A stretch of DNA of 64,000 nucleotides from Atherix ibis (lineage: Eukaryota > Arthropoda > Insecta > Diptera > Athericidae), in contig OY282606.1 of the NCBI GenBank assembly GCA_958298945.1, positions 52,155,920 through 52,219,919 of the forward strand, given 5' to 3'. The first letter of the stretch is position 1; every line of letters starts with the position of its first letter. The translations under genes were made by a program, and so were the position numbers. Below, piece after piece: positions 1 through 10,034 of this stretch. Below the pieces are notes generated by a model. That model saw nothing but the letters and a program-made list of their open reading frames with translations. It was not told the origin of the DNA and made no database searches.

Positions 1-1005
1 TCAACATAAAATAGGTACCTAGGAAAATGCTACTGATAAATAAAGTATCAATAAAGCACCAACTACCACACTTATCCATAAAGTAAAATTGAGCTTTTGG
101 AAATATTTCTCATAATTGAGCTACTTGGAAGTGAGATGGTCACCTCATAAAATTGCAACTAACGAAAGATCTACTCATAATTGAGCTACTTGGAAGTGCA
201 CTTAAGAAAGAGCTTCTAATAATTCCGCTACTTATGAATAAGCTACTCATAAATTAAAAACTTAGCAGAAGCTACTCGTAGTTGAGCTACTTGAAAATGA
301 GCTGCTCATAAATGGGTTACTCAGAAATTATTAATTTAAAAAAAGAGCTAATTCTAATTAAGCTATATGCAAATGAGCTCAACATAAAATAGGTACCTAG
401 GAAAATGCTACTGATGAATAAAGTATCAATAAAGTAGCAACTACTTACCCATTAAGTAAAATTAAGCTATTGGAAATATTTCTCATAATTGAGCTACTTG
501 AAAGTGAGACTGTAATAAAAGGCCTCCTCATAAATTCGCAACTTACGAATGATCTACTCATAATTAAGCTACTTGGAAGTGCACTTAAGAAAGAGCTACT
601 AATAATTCCGCTACTTATAAATAAGCTTCTCATAAATTAGAGACTTAGCAAAAACTACTCGTAGGTAGTAGAGCTACTTGAAAATTAACTTCTTATAAAT
701 GGGTTACTCAAAAATTATTAATTTAAAAAAATAGCTAATTCTAATTAAGCTACTTACAAATGAGCTCCAAATAAAATAAATAAAGTATCAATAAAGTAGC
801 AACTGCTTATCCATAAAATAAAATTGAGCTATTAGAAGTATTTCTCATAATTGAGCTACTTGAAAGTGAGACTCTAATAAATGGCCTCCTCATAAATTCG
901 CAACTTACGAATGATCTACTCATAATTAAGCTACTTGGAAGTGCACTTGAGAAAGAGCTACTAATAATTCCGCTACTTATGAATAAGCTTCTTATAAATA
1001 AGCAA
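1..1005. repeat. satellite-like tandem repeat, unit about 380 bp, 2.7 copies
   Basis: The opening phrase TCAACATAAAATAGGTACC recurs at 379, and the rest of the unit (ACTCATAATTGAGCTACTTG, CGCTACTTATGAATAAGC and so on) repeats in the same order. Unit 1 runs 1-378, unit 2 379-764, and unit 3 starts near 765. Unit 3 lacks about 26 bp after its start and stops near 1005, where LINE sequence begins. Inside each unit a shorter motif, GAGCTACTT with variants, recurs many times, which suggests the long unit grew from a short ancestral repeat. The array continues off the left edge, so its true size is unknown. No coding potential is visible. Confidence 0.9.
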
Positions 1006-1033
1006 ATTATGAAGGCTATACTTATATGGGTTT

Positions 1034-1876
1034 CTCTTCTTCTTCTTCAGCCTATCTTAGTCCTATCCTGAACATAGACCTCTTCCAATTTTTTCCATGA
1101 TGGTCTGTCTTATGCTATTTGCACTGTATTTTTCCCCACATGCTATTGGATATCATCCCCTAAATTGCTTGGGGAATCTCTAGATCTCCATTGCATAATC
1201 TTTTTGGTCCATTTGATCTGACGTCTAGCATTGATTTTTTCATCGCTCGCTGACAAAGCTGACGCCCACGATTAACCTTTCCATCGCTTCCAGAGTCTGT
1301 TCATATATTGTTTACTGTGAATATCACAGTTTCTAGCCCATTAGGTAGTAACGGGGAGGATTTTTTGACCTTACCAAAAGCTGCCTTAATTTTCGCTGTC
1401 TGGTTTTATCGTCCGAGTTTTATCATGTGTTATTGATCGTAATGTATAAGTTATCGGCGCTCATAATTTTGGAAGCTCTCGTTCAATTGGACGAAGAATG
1501 AATGAAGATTCATTCTTAGTCCAATTGAACGAGAGTTTTCTTCCAGCTGCTGCAATATTTCTCCGATTTCTTCAGCATTACTACTAACTAGAACGATGTC
1601 ATCGGTAGAGCGTAAGTAGTTCAGATGTTTTCCATCCATTTTGATACCCCTTTGATCCCAAGATCATTTCTTGAATATGTTCTCTAACGCTAAGGTAAAG
1701 AGTTTGGATGAAATGGTGTCGTACTATATCGCCCCTTTCCCAATCTGGACTTTCCTCGTAGTCCAGTCATCTCCTAAATTTAAATATCTAGAGTCTAAAT
1801 GGTCCTTATCCATTGTTCCTAGTATGGGACATGTCTCGATGGAGTCAAAATATTTCTGGTAGTCTACAATTGCTAA
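1034..1876 (-). mobile_element. RTE-type non-LTR retrotransposon fragment (RT to 3' end), decayed
   Basis: Read on the minus strand from 1876 downward, the translation gives reverse-transcriptase pieces in the expected order but in several frames. These are a VDYQKYFDSIE block (RT motif A region), a GDI block like the usual RQGD region, then LNYLRSTDDIVLVSSNAEEI. The last is the YADD-type catalytic block with FADD changed to STDD. Next come LEAMERLIVGVS, RWTKKIMQW and LEEVYVQDR, which match the C-terminal tail typical of RTE elements. The 3' end is a short GAA-type microsatellite at about 1034-1048, as RTE elements often have. Many stops and an internal palindrome (1476-1535) show it is dead. 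The 5' side is cut off at mariner A1. Confidence 0.8.
1476..1535. repeat. 28-bp near-perfect inverted repeat with 4-nt loop
   Basis: Left arm 1476-1503 and right arm 1508-1535 are reverse complements with a single mismatch, around the loop GAAG. The right arm is in register with genuine RTE coding sequence (minus-strand peptide SRSIGLRMNL). The left arm replaces what should follow that block, so the left arm is probably an inverted copy made by template switching. Confidence 0.9.
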
Positions 1877-3056
1877 AAATCCGCTGTTTGGTCATAGATG
1901 GCGTAAATGACCGTATTAAGCTACACATGGGCACCCCATACTGTTTTTTTATGAGTTTGACATCTGTCAATATTAATCAGTGTACATTCTCAGCAATTTC
2001 GTACAACAACATAGATTTTTCCTTTGGTACTCATATCTAGTTTTGTGCCAGAAGAAGAGCATATGCGGGAAGCTCTGCTTTTCTGCTTCAATTTGAAGAA
2101 ATCGGCTGCCGACTCGCATCAAATGCTTATGGAGGCCTATGGTAACAGTGCTTTATCGGAAACAATGTGCCAAGATTGGTTTCGTCGGTTCAAAGACGAC
2201 AATTTTGACTTTTGGGATAAGAAGTGTGAAAATCGGTCTAGGAAGGTTCAGGACCATCAATTGTAGGCTCTTTTTCAACCATCCATTTTCATGCGCCTGC
2301 GTGCTATGGTGAAGATTGAAAAGATCGGAAAATGGGTGCCTCATGAATTGAACGATGCGAATGAATTGAAACACATGCGAAATTTTGCTCCCCAGACAAA
2401 AAAGAAAGTCGTTCCTGGATCGGATTGTGACAAGCGATGAAGAGTGAATATATTTCGAGATTTCTAAACTCAAGAAATCGTGGGTTGATCCCAGCCAACC
2501 ATCAACATCTTCCCCAAGACCAAATCGGTGGTGTGCGTTTGGTGAGATCAGCAGGGTATCGTCTACTATGAGATGTTGAAACCTGGTGAAACTGTCAATG
2601 CCCACCGCTACCACCAACAACTGATCAAATTGCACCGTGCTCTACGTGAAAAAAGGACGGATTATCAACAAAGACATTTTCCTCCACGACAACGCGCCAT
2701 CGCTCACGTCAAAAATGGTCCAAAACTACTTGGAGACACTCAACTGGGAGGTACTACCCCCTTCCGCTTATTCACCAGACCTGGTCCCTTCCGACTACAA
2801 CCTCTTTTCGTCGATGGGCCACGCGTTCGCTGAGCAGCATTTCGATTCTTACGAAGACGTCCGAAAATGTCTTGATGAGTGGTTTGCCTCGAAAGAGAAG
2901 GAATTTTTTTGGCGCGGTATCTACAAATTCCCCGATAGATGGAAAAAATATGTAGCTGGGAGGGTAAGTACTTTGAATAAATTTGTTTTTGCTTTCTATG
3001 AAAAAAAATATTTGTTTTCTGAGTAAAAAACAGCGGATTTAAGCTTATACACCTGG
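1877..3056 (+). mobile_element. Mos1-like mariner A1 (mauritiana type), left TIR end missing
   Basis: This copy matches three other family A copies in the window (A2, A3, A4). The right TIR (CAGCGGATTTAAGCTTATAC then ACCTGG) ends at 3056 and is followed by TA. The left end begins inside the TIR (AAATCCGCTGTTTGG), so about 18 bp are gone and RTE sequence abuts directly without a TA duplication. The left boundary is therefore a deletion or recombination junction, not a transposition junction. Confidence 0.88.
2033..2980 (+). pseudogene. mariner A1 transposase pseudogene (DD34D)
   Basis: The protein corresponds to a Mos1-like cut-and-paste transposase of about 345 residues with an N-terminal paired helix-turn-helix and a C-terminal DDD catalytic domain. 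The expected start ATG reads ATA at 2033. The N-terminal block SSFVPEEEHMREALLF is clear. A stop follows EDHQL-type sequence near 2264, and a deletion of roughly 70 bp removes the second DNA-binding stretch. The first catalytic Asp is present (TSDEE, followed by a stop in place of Trp). The C-terminal third is open: FLHDNAPS and VPSDYNLF carry the second and third Asp separated by 34 residues, diagnostic for mariner. The ending GKYFE is degraded. It is non-functional. Confidence 0.9.
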
Positions 3057-3058
3057 TA

Positions 3059-3107
3059 CGTAATCCGCGGAAATTCAAAACTCGCGATACTTCTTGAACA
3101 GACCTTG
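3059..3107 (-). mobile_element. mariner family B terminal scrap (B0)
   Basis: Read on the minus strand this is the 5' TIR and leader of family B: CAAGGTCTGTTC, AAGAAGTATCGCGAG, TTTGAATTTCCGCGG. It matches the starts of B2, B3 and B4. It is bounded by TA at 3108-3109 on its outer side and by mariner A1 on its inner side. A1 had therefore landed in a TA inside this B copy, and the remainder of B was later lost. Confidence 0.8.
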
Positions 3108-3109
3108 TA

Positions 3110-3539
3110 TGAGAAAACTGAACGTACTGATACTCGCTAAATTTAGTGGATTAGTCAAAGGCAACCTCATTTTTTTTTGGGCCTAAACCTATTTTAGGCT
3201 TTTTGTAGCCTCTACATTATAGCTACCAGGAAAATAGTCATTCCAGCAGAAGTTCAAATAGTAATTATTAAATACTAATTTCCTTTTTCTTTTACAGTAT
3301 GTGCCATCCCTAATTTTAACTAGGCACCCCCTTTTTTTATAAAATTTTCGTTGCTTTTTTGCTCAGTTATTTTTTATTACTCTCCTATTCCCATAAGTGT
3401 ACACATCAAAGCGGAATTTTAGAAATGCGGCTGCATGGCATCTTCAGTCCAAAATTCGTACTACAGAATCATTTTTCTCGAATACTATAGCTTCTCCACA
3501 TAGTCATTTATAAGTTTTGGAAGCCATAAAAACCGAAAT
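3110..3539. other. unassigned AT-rich spacer
   Basis: No open frame, repeat or recognisable element is seen. It may hold the decayed 3' end of the neighbouring DD41D element, but no TIR was found there. Confidence 0.5.
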
Positions 3540-4752
3540 CCGGTTTTATTAGAAAGATTAAACGTTGAAATTTAAATGACTGCCACGGCTGGCCTTACAG
3601 TACCCCATTCGCTCGACCCAATTTTTCAGTAAATTTTCGATTGTCTGGGCTTCTATCTCTTCAATGGCAACTTTGATTTCGGGTTTCAAGGCCTCAATTG
3701 TCTCTGGATGGCTTGCGTAACATTTATCCTTAACGGCTCCCCACAGTAAATAATCCAACGGGCTCAAATCACAGCTCCGAGGCGGGCCAATTGACATCAA
3801 AATTTCGGCTGATTATTCTGTTTTCAATAGCAGTGCCCAAAAGTTGGATTGTTACGTTGGCTGTGTGGCAAGTGGCCCCATCCTGTTAACACCACATGTC
3901 GTCCATGCCATTCTCTTCAACTTTTGGAAACAAAAATTCGTTGAGCATGCCACGATAGCGTTCACCATTGACCGTAACGGCGGCTCTTTCATCGTTTTCA
4001 AAGAAAAACGGGCCAATGATGCCTCCAGTCCAAAATCCACACCAAACCGTGACTCGTTGTGGATGCATCGGCTTTTTCATGGTCACATATGGATTTTCTG
4101 AGCCCCAGATTTTCTGAGCCACAGATGCGACAATTTTGTTTGTTGACATACCCACCGAGGTGGAAATGGGCCTCATCCGAAAAGATGATTTTTCGGTAAA
4201 AATGCTCATCTTCGGCCAATTGATCTTGAGTCTATTGGGCAAACCGAAAACGCATCGGATGGTCATGGGGCTTTAGTTGTTGGACTAATTGAACTTTGTA
4301 AGCTTTAATTGAACTTTGTAAGCTTTCATATCGAGGTTTTTTTATACTGAGGTCTTTAACAGAGAAGTGCGGGAAATGTTCAATTCCTGAGAACGGTGAC
4401 GAGTCGATGTTGATGGATGATCACGAACATTTTCAGCAACGGCGGCTGAACGAGTTGCTTTGGCAACCAACAAATCAGTTTCGCGAACTCGCTTCACGAA
4501 TTTGTCCATAAGTTGACGTGATGACATTCGATCTTTGCTCATTTTTTTTTATAATTTCTCACAGTTTGGGTTGTAGACTCACCACTTTGGAAGTAAGTTT
4601 TCAATATTTCCTAGTTTTCTTCAAGCGTATGGATTACCATTTCGTAAAATTCAGACTTTTCAACTAACAATCTGTCAATTCGTGATGACATTTAACACTC
4701 AAGTACTTCAAATAAATAGTCGTTCAAAATGCTACCGATAGATGGACCACCC
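3540..4752 (-). mobile_element. DD41D Tc1/mariner-superfamily element C, 3' TIR not found
   Basis: The 5' end lies on the right. The candidate TIR is ATGCTACCGATAGATGG followed by ACCACCCT, ending at 4752 next to TA. The left (3') boundary is approximate because no matching TIR is visible. A 20-bp direct duplication (TAATTGAACTTTGTAAGCTT twice, about 4285-4325) interrupts the coding part. Confidence 0.75.
3558..4691 (-). pseudogene. DD41D transposase pseudogene (element C)
   Basis: The minus-strand translation starts MSSRIDRLLVEK at 4691 and continues, with frameshifts, through an HTH region (TVRNY, RMSSRQLMDKFVKR, SQELNISRTS). The catalytic core is recognisable: AEDEHFYRKIIFSDEAHFHL (first Asp), VNKQNCR, HPQRVTVWCGF, GGIIGPFFFEND and VTVNGERYR. 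Then comes a stop immediately before QDGATCHTANVT (second Asp), then SRNFDVNWP, then PPRSCDLSPLDYLLWG (third Asp). Counting residues between the second and third Asp gives 41, hence DD41D rather than mariner DD34D or Tc1 DD34E. All three Asp codons survive, but in different frames. It ends with a short tail after NWVERMGYC. Confidence 0.85.
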
Positions 4753-4754
4753 TA

Positions 4755-6494
4755 TATCTACCCATTTCGCTGAGAATGGAAGCAGTTCGAATTTAGATTC
4801 ATTTTCATTTAAAATAGAACTAAATTTTTAATTGGTGTGCATTTTTTAAAAAAAAAAAAATTTTATATTCTAAACTTTTAATTTTTTTTTAAATTCTAAA
4901 ACATTTCGCCACTAAGAACGGTTTTTATATTTTTAGAAGTCAGCTGCTTTAGGCGAAAAATAGCAAACAAAGTAAAACTATTGACAAATGTGACAAAGGA
5001 TAGAGGAGGGGGGGGGGGAGCTGGGCTATTCCTGAATATGCATGACCTTATTAATTTTCTTCCAACAAGTCGAGTTATTCTATCCGTTTTGTCAATATTA
5101 AACGAGCGATTCCATTTGAAAAGTGGAAATTGTGCCATTCCGGGAAAATATGTACCCATTACAGGAGTAAACAAAACAAAATTGATCTTTTCGATGGAGG
5201 ATGTAAATAAGGATATTTGGAAGAAAAACTAAAGTAGTAACAGGAAAATATGACCAAAAGAAAAAAAAAATACGAGAGGAAAAATGAAAAAATTTATTAG
5301 ACAATCAGTTTGTGAAGCGTAGAAAAAGGACACTGATTAGTTTTGTTGTTTTCGGTTGATTTTTGGTATTTTTTTTCCAGTTGCTGAACTAGGGAAGAAC
5401 TTTATAACTGAAGAAACTACGTTCGCTTTTTCTATCTCACTTAACTTATATTCTGAATCAGTGTGTATGCGGGTGGATATCCTTTTACGTAAACACATGT
5501 AAAAATGGAATTGCTTCAATTTTGCCAATATCTCTCAACCTCCCTCTCAACACAGAAAAAAAAGGATACTAAATAACTTTACCGTTTGTATTTGTTGTTA
5601 AAGCAAATCAAATAAAAAATATAAAAAAAAAATGGTTTGGAAGAAAAATTATTGGCAAAAAAATTCCGAATTTCAAAGTTGTGGTGATATAAGCAAACTT
5701 TCTTAAATGTTTTGAAAACTTTTTCCATAGCGGAAAATTTTTCCAATTTCAACAGAGTGCAAGTCATTATGTTATTGTATGTTAAAAGTAGTTGGTTAAT
5801 GAACTAAAAAGAAGAGAGACAAGAGCAAAACGTAAACACGTTGGAAAATTGAGACTGGAAATTTTTCGCATAAAAACAATTCACTGTGATTAGTTTCAGT
5901 TTGGGTAGTCACACACCACAACCAACCGCCGATACTCGTACATCTTTTCGTAAAGTTCCATGAACTTTTCTGAGCTTGTTCTTTTCTACAAGAACTAATT
6001 TTCATAGATCTAAGCTTTTTTCTGTTCTTTTCCTTTTGCTAGCCCCGAAGATTTTTCCTTTCAGCTTAATTAACGAACGCAATCGAGAAGATTTTTTAAG
6101 AAATAAAGTTTGTAATTTTTATCAAAAAAGTTGAAAATTTTATTTGAGTTGAAAAGTTTTTCATTTTTGTTTTTTTTTCTTCTTTTTTTATCTCTTTTTG
6201 TAACTCCATATTAAGCTGAAGTTTATTTAAATGTTTTTGAAGCATATATTATGAGCTTGGTAATTACACATAATTAGTATAAACTATATTAAAACTGCAC
6301 TGATGCATAAAAGATGTCGGGATTATTAAGTTAATTTAAGTGAAATGACCTTTTAGGACGAGAGACCAAATATCTTCCTTGGAATATCAGCTTAAAATAG
6401 GGGTTTCAAATTAAGTATGAGATTTTTCTGCTTTTTTTAGTGGAATTCCAAAAAATAATTTCTAGTTAATAGCAAGTATTTCAAACTTAATATT
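4755..6494. other. AT-rich spacer without recognisable genes
   Basis: It contains homopolymer runs, including an 11-bp G run at 5008-5018, and several short open frames rich in Phe or Lys that reflect poly-T/A composition. Nothing could be tied to a known gene or repeat. Confidence 0.5.
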
Positions 6495-6537
6495 TTTCGG
6501 ACGTTGATTGAGCAAAAATAGACAAAGAAAAAGCCGA

Positions 6538-7855
6538 AGTATTTGCTAAACAATTGGTAAATACTTTTGCTTCACATGATGATATAGAATACAAATCGCA
6601 TACAAACAAAGTCATCGAAGAACTAATATTCTCAGTCCGTGTGAGTTTTCCTCCTAAAAATTTTATACCCTCGGAAATTAAATCTACTATTCTGCGTCTT
6701 TCCAATAAAAAAAAAGCTCCTGCCCACAACCTATTTTCCCTTACTCTGGAAACCTATTTTCCCTTACTCTGGAAATTTTTCTGCATACAACCTATTTTCC
6801 CTTACTCTGGAAATTTTCTGTCATTAAAATGATTACTTAGCCAAATAAACCCATTAATTCTCCTTCCTCTTATGACCAATTTTTGGTAAGATTTTTGAAA
6901 AACTCTTATTAAAACGACTCTACCCAGTACTGGTTAATGAACAAATTATTCCTGATCAACAATTTGGCTTCTCATCTGAAGACTCCACTATTCAGCAATG
7001 CTTGAGAGTAAAGAATATTGCCCGGGAGTATTTTTAGATATCTCCCAAGCTTTTGATCGTGTGTGCCAACCTGGACTCCTCTGGAAACTCAAGAGCTTGC
7101 TTCCTAAAACATACTACCTTATCATAAATTCATATCTCTCCCAACGTCATTTCCAAGTTGCAATTAACTCAGAATCCTTGAAAATATATCCTTTTCTAGA
7201 TGGAGTCCCACAAGGCACTATTCTTGGGCTCATTTTATATCATATTTATACCCATGACATCTTAGCGGATCCTAATACTATCATTGCTAATTATGCAGAC
7301 GATACGGTCATACTTGCTACTCATACAAATCCTGACATAGCTTCAAACAATTTACAATTCCATTACACAACCTTCAATCCTGGTTTAAGAGATGGAGGGT
7401 GAAGGTAAATGAACAGAAGAGTAGTCACATTACTTTCGCAATTTGTTAAGGAAAATCTACCCCTTTTTATCTTAATAGTAAGATGATTCCACAATATAAG
7501 AAAGTACATTATTTGGGACTTTACCTAGACAAGAGACTAACATGGAACCCACATACTAGACTAAAAGGAGTTGAAGCTAACAGATTTCTTAGACTACTTG
7601 ACAAACGCTGGAAACTAACAATCAAAAGTAAACTTCTAAAACCTATTTGGACTTATGGAATTGAACTTTGGGGTTCAACGAAATATTCCAATTCCTATCG
7701 TGTCCGCAAGCCTTACAATCCAAGATCCCCCGTAAAATTGTTGATGCTCTCTTTTATGTCCGTAACAACGTAATTCATGGTGATCTAAATTTTCCGTCCT
7801 GGTCAGGACCTGTGCATTTCCCGCTATCAAAAATTTGCATAGAGATTTTCTAGAT
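6538..7855 (+). pseudogene. Jockey reverse transcriptase pseudogene J1
   Basis: This is a broken ORF2 covering the pre-RT and RT regions and the start of the C-terminal domain. Visible blocks in order are KAEVFAKQLVNTFASHDDI, FIPSEIKSTILRLSNKK, IIPDQQFGF, then an open stretch from 6998. That stretch holds KEYCPGVFLDISQAFDRV (motif A, catalytic Asp), KSLLPKTYYLIINSYLSQRH, GVPQGTILG (motif B) and NYADDTVILATHTNPDIASN (motif C with the YADD box intact). Downstream come VHYLGLYLDKRLTWNPHTRL and PIWTYGIELWGSTK. Frameshifts separate these parts, and segments between the pre-RT and RT blocks are missing or scrambled by a triplicated 23-bp repeat at 6730-6813. The intact product would have copied its RNA at the target site. 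Confidence 0.87.
6730..6813 (+). repeat. 23-bp direct repeat, three copies inside J1
   Basis: The phrase CCTATTTTCCCTTACTCTGG plus AAA occurs at about 6730, 6753 and 6790. The first two copies are in tandem. It encodes the FPLLWK-like part of the LINE protein, and the extra copies disrupt that region. Confidence 0.9.
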
Positions 7856-7950
7856 GAATCTAACTTCCGTTAGTGGGTGTTTACTTTCACTTTATGATGC
7901 ACAAGATTGTTAATTAAAATGTTATGTAAATCTGCTTATTACACTGTCAA

Positions 7951-8391
7951 CCACCAAAATTTATAACAAAAATTAATATGTGAAAAAAGTATTATTTAGG
8001 AATAATTCTGAGACCATGTCTTCTTACTTTAGAGATACAAAATTTGTTCACTTCGATGACCTTTATTTGCGAAAAATTATTTCACTACTTAGATTTATGT
8101 TAGAATTTTCTTCAGTAAAACTTCAATATTCAGAATTTTAGCTGATCAGAAATAGTTTGTCTGAAGATACTATCTTTAGGCTTGCTTTGTATATTATTTA
8201 TTATATTATAATTCCTATTTCTGCCTACCTAGATATTTTAAAACTAAAGTTATTTGAAACCAATATTGAGTAAATAAAGTATAAGTATTTTTGGGGAACT
8301 CTACTTACTTTGGAATTTTAAATTTTCTAGCATTATTTGTCCTCTCAAAATGATCAATACTATTTTTGTGTCCGGAAGAAACCTTAAATAT
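7951..8391. other. AT-rich spacer
   Basis: There is no recognisable feature between the J1 3' end and mariner B1. Confidence 0.5.
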
Positions 8392-9526
8392 TTCGAATTT
8401 TGTGGCGCTATGTTGGTACTCATGTCTCTCACTTATTTTTGAAAGCTTCTTTGCTTGCATGTGTTTTGGCTCGTCTTCGATTTTTGCCCATTCCAAAAAA
8501 AATGGATCAAAGCATCTGTATCAAATTTTGTGTGAAAAACAAAATTAATTGCACGGGCGCATTTTGAATGTTGAATGTGTCATATGGTGAAGCTACCTTG
8601 GACCGAAGCAACGTTTATCGGTGGTACAAAATGTTCTCAGAGGGCCGAGAAGATGTGAACGACGAAAAGCGTGCCGGACACCCGAGCACGTCAACAACAG
8701 ACGAAAACACTGATGAAGTGAAGAAAATGGTATTAAACATATCGATTGGCTCATGCCATTCGATTTTTATTAATGATTTGTCGTGACACGGGTTGCCGCG
8801 AAATTCGTACCAAAATTGCTCAATTTTGAGCAAAAACAGCATCGCATTAACATTGCTAATGAGCGGTTGGACTCTGTCCGTGATGACCCAAATTTACTCT
8901 AAACTGTCATAACTGGTGACGAATCATAGGTTTATGGTTATGACATGAAAACCAAAACTCAATCATCCCAATGCAAGCTGCCGCACGAGCCAAGGTCGAA
9001 AAAAGCGCGCCAAGTTCGGTCACATGTGAAGGTTTTGCTTACAGTTTTCTTCGATTTTAGGGGCGTGGTGCATCATAATTTCTTGCCACAGGGTAGAACG
9101 GTCAATAGGGAATATTACCTGCAAGTTATCCGCAAGTTGTGCAAATTAATCCGCCAGAAACGCCTGGATTTGTTTAAGAACAAAAATTGGCTTTTGCCAT
9201 TTTTGGCCAAAAACAACACAATAATAATGCCGCAGCCACCGTATTCCCCACATCTGGTCCTCTGTGACTTTTTCTTGTTCCCGAAACTGAAGAGCCCCAT
9301 GAAAGGACGACACTACGCTACGATTAAGGAGATAAAGACGGGATCGCAGGAGGAGCTGAACAAGATCACAAAAAATTATTTTTTGAAGTGCTTCGACAAT
9401 TTGGAAAAACCTTGGTACAAGTGTATAATATCTGGTGGGGATTACTTTGAAGGGGACAAAATAGATAGTCATAAATAAATAAATAATTTTTGAAAAAAAT
9501 ACAAAATTCGCGATAATTTTTGAATA
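8392..9526 (+). mobile_element. mariner family B copy B1, 5' truncated
   Basis: It starts inside the leader shared with B2-B4 (TTTTGTGGCGCTATGTTGG) and lacks the first 50 or so bases. The right end (ACAAAATTCGCGATAATTTT) is a decayed terminal repeat missing the last bases. It is the most complete family B copy here for the coding region. Confidence 0.85.
8504..9478 (+). pseudogene. mariner B1 transposase pseudogene
   Basis: It starts MDQSICIKFC at 8504. An HTH portion follows: LDRSNVYRWYKMFSEGRED, then KRAGHPSTSTTDENTDEVKK. After a deletion or frameshift come the stretches VAAKF, EQKQHRINIANE, ITGDES (first Asp, with the next Trp turned to a stop) and KLPHEPRSKKARQVRSHVKV. Then follow LPQGRTVNREYYLQV and NKNWLLPFLAKNN. 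The expected HDNAPAH block carrying the second catalytic Asp is deleted between NWLL and FLAKNN. The third-Asp region reads PPYSPHLVLCDFFLF, and the C-terminal end is CIISGGDYFEGDK. It cannot be catalytic. The family resembles arthropod mariners often mislabelled SETMAR in gene annotations. Confidence 0.88.
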
Positions 9527-9838
9527 TCAAAATTAACTCAGTCTCTTAAGTAATAAAGAATTATTTATGCATGATTTTAATTTAATGAACATTAAAGTTA
9601 GTTCATCAAAAAAAAACGGTATATAATTTTCTTCCAAATCCAGAAAAATTAAAACCTCAAAAATTCCAATTTTTCATTATTAAAGGTGGTGTCTCACAGT
9701 GAATCACTTTTGGGCCCACATTGCACTATGATTCTGTTCCTTATATTCCCATTTTTAACTGTCTATAAATTCTCTAAGCCAGCGTTATAAATGAAAAGAA
9801 CTCCTTATTAACAACCTTAATTAACTCCTTATTACCTA
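9527..9838. other. AT-rich spacer
   Basis: No gene or repeat was recognised before the SINE fragment. Confidence 0.5.
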
Positions 9839-10025
9839 CTCACACTCGGTAGGTAGCGGGTTCGATTCCCGCTGCCGCCATCTTGGCATTGGTGCCGGGG
9901 TGAAGAGGCCGACTACAAGCCTTATATATATGTAGGCCGTAGGGTCCCCCAACGTCACTGGGGGTTGCTTTGCTGACCCGATAAGCCTGCAAGCTATAAA
10001 AAAATACCTTATCAAGAAACAGCAC
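9839..10025 (+). mobile_element. tRNA-derived SINE fragment, starting near the B box
   Basis: The block TAGCGGGTTCGATTCCCGC at about 9853-9872 contains GGTTCGATTCC, an exact match to the RNA polymerase III internal promoter B box (GGTTCGANNCC). It is followed by a GC-rich body (GCCGCCATCTTGGCATTGG, GAGGCCGACTACAAGCC, GGGTCCCCCAACGTCACTGG) quite unlike the surrounding AT-rich DNA. No convincing A box lies upstream, so the copy looks 5' truncated. The body ends in an A-rich stretch near 9998-10010. It has no cloverleaf and is not a functional tRNA. Confidence 0.65.
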
Positions 10026-10034
10026 AAGAAGAAG

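Larger units (their letters stand above)
6495..7950 (+). mobile_element. Jockey-type LINE relic J1 (RT to 3' UTR)
   Basis: This is a 5'-truncated, internally deleted copy of the same LINE family as J2 and J3. The shared 3' UTR (GCACAAGATTGTTAATTAAA, ATGTTATGTAAATCTGC) ends near 7950. No target duplication could be identified. Confidence 0.85.

Noticed and set aside
2153..2635. 160-codon minus-strand frame
   Set aside because: It is antisense to the mariner A1 transposase; the plus-strand reading matches the known family.
3059..3107. part of mariner A1's right end
   Set aside because: It lies outside the TIR and TA of A1 and instead matches the starts of the family B copies.
8504..9478. SETMAR-like host gene
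   Set aside because: There is no SET domain, the sequence is flanked by mariner ends, and it is disrupted by stops; similar mariner pieces are often mis-annotated this way.
9850..9880. functional tRNA gene
   Set aside because: Only the T-arm/B-box part matches; there is no A box, anticodon arm or acceptor pairing, and a long non-tRNA body follows.
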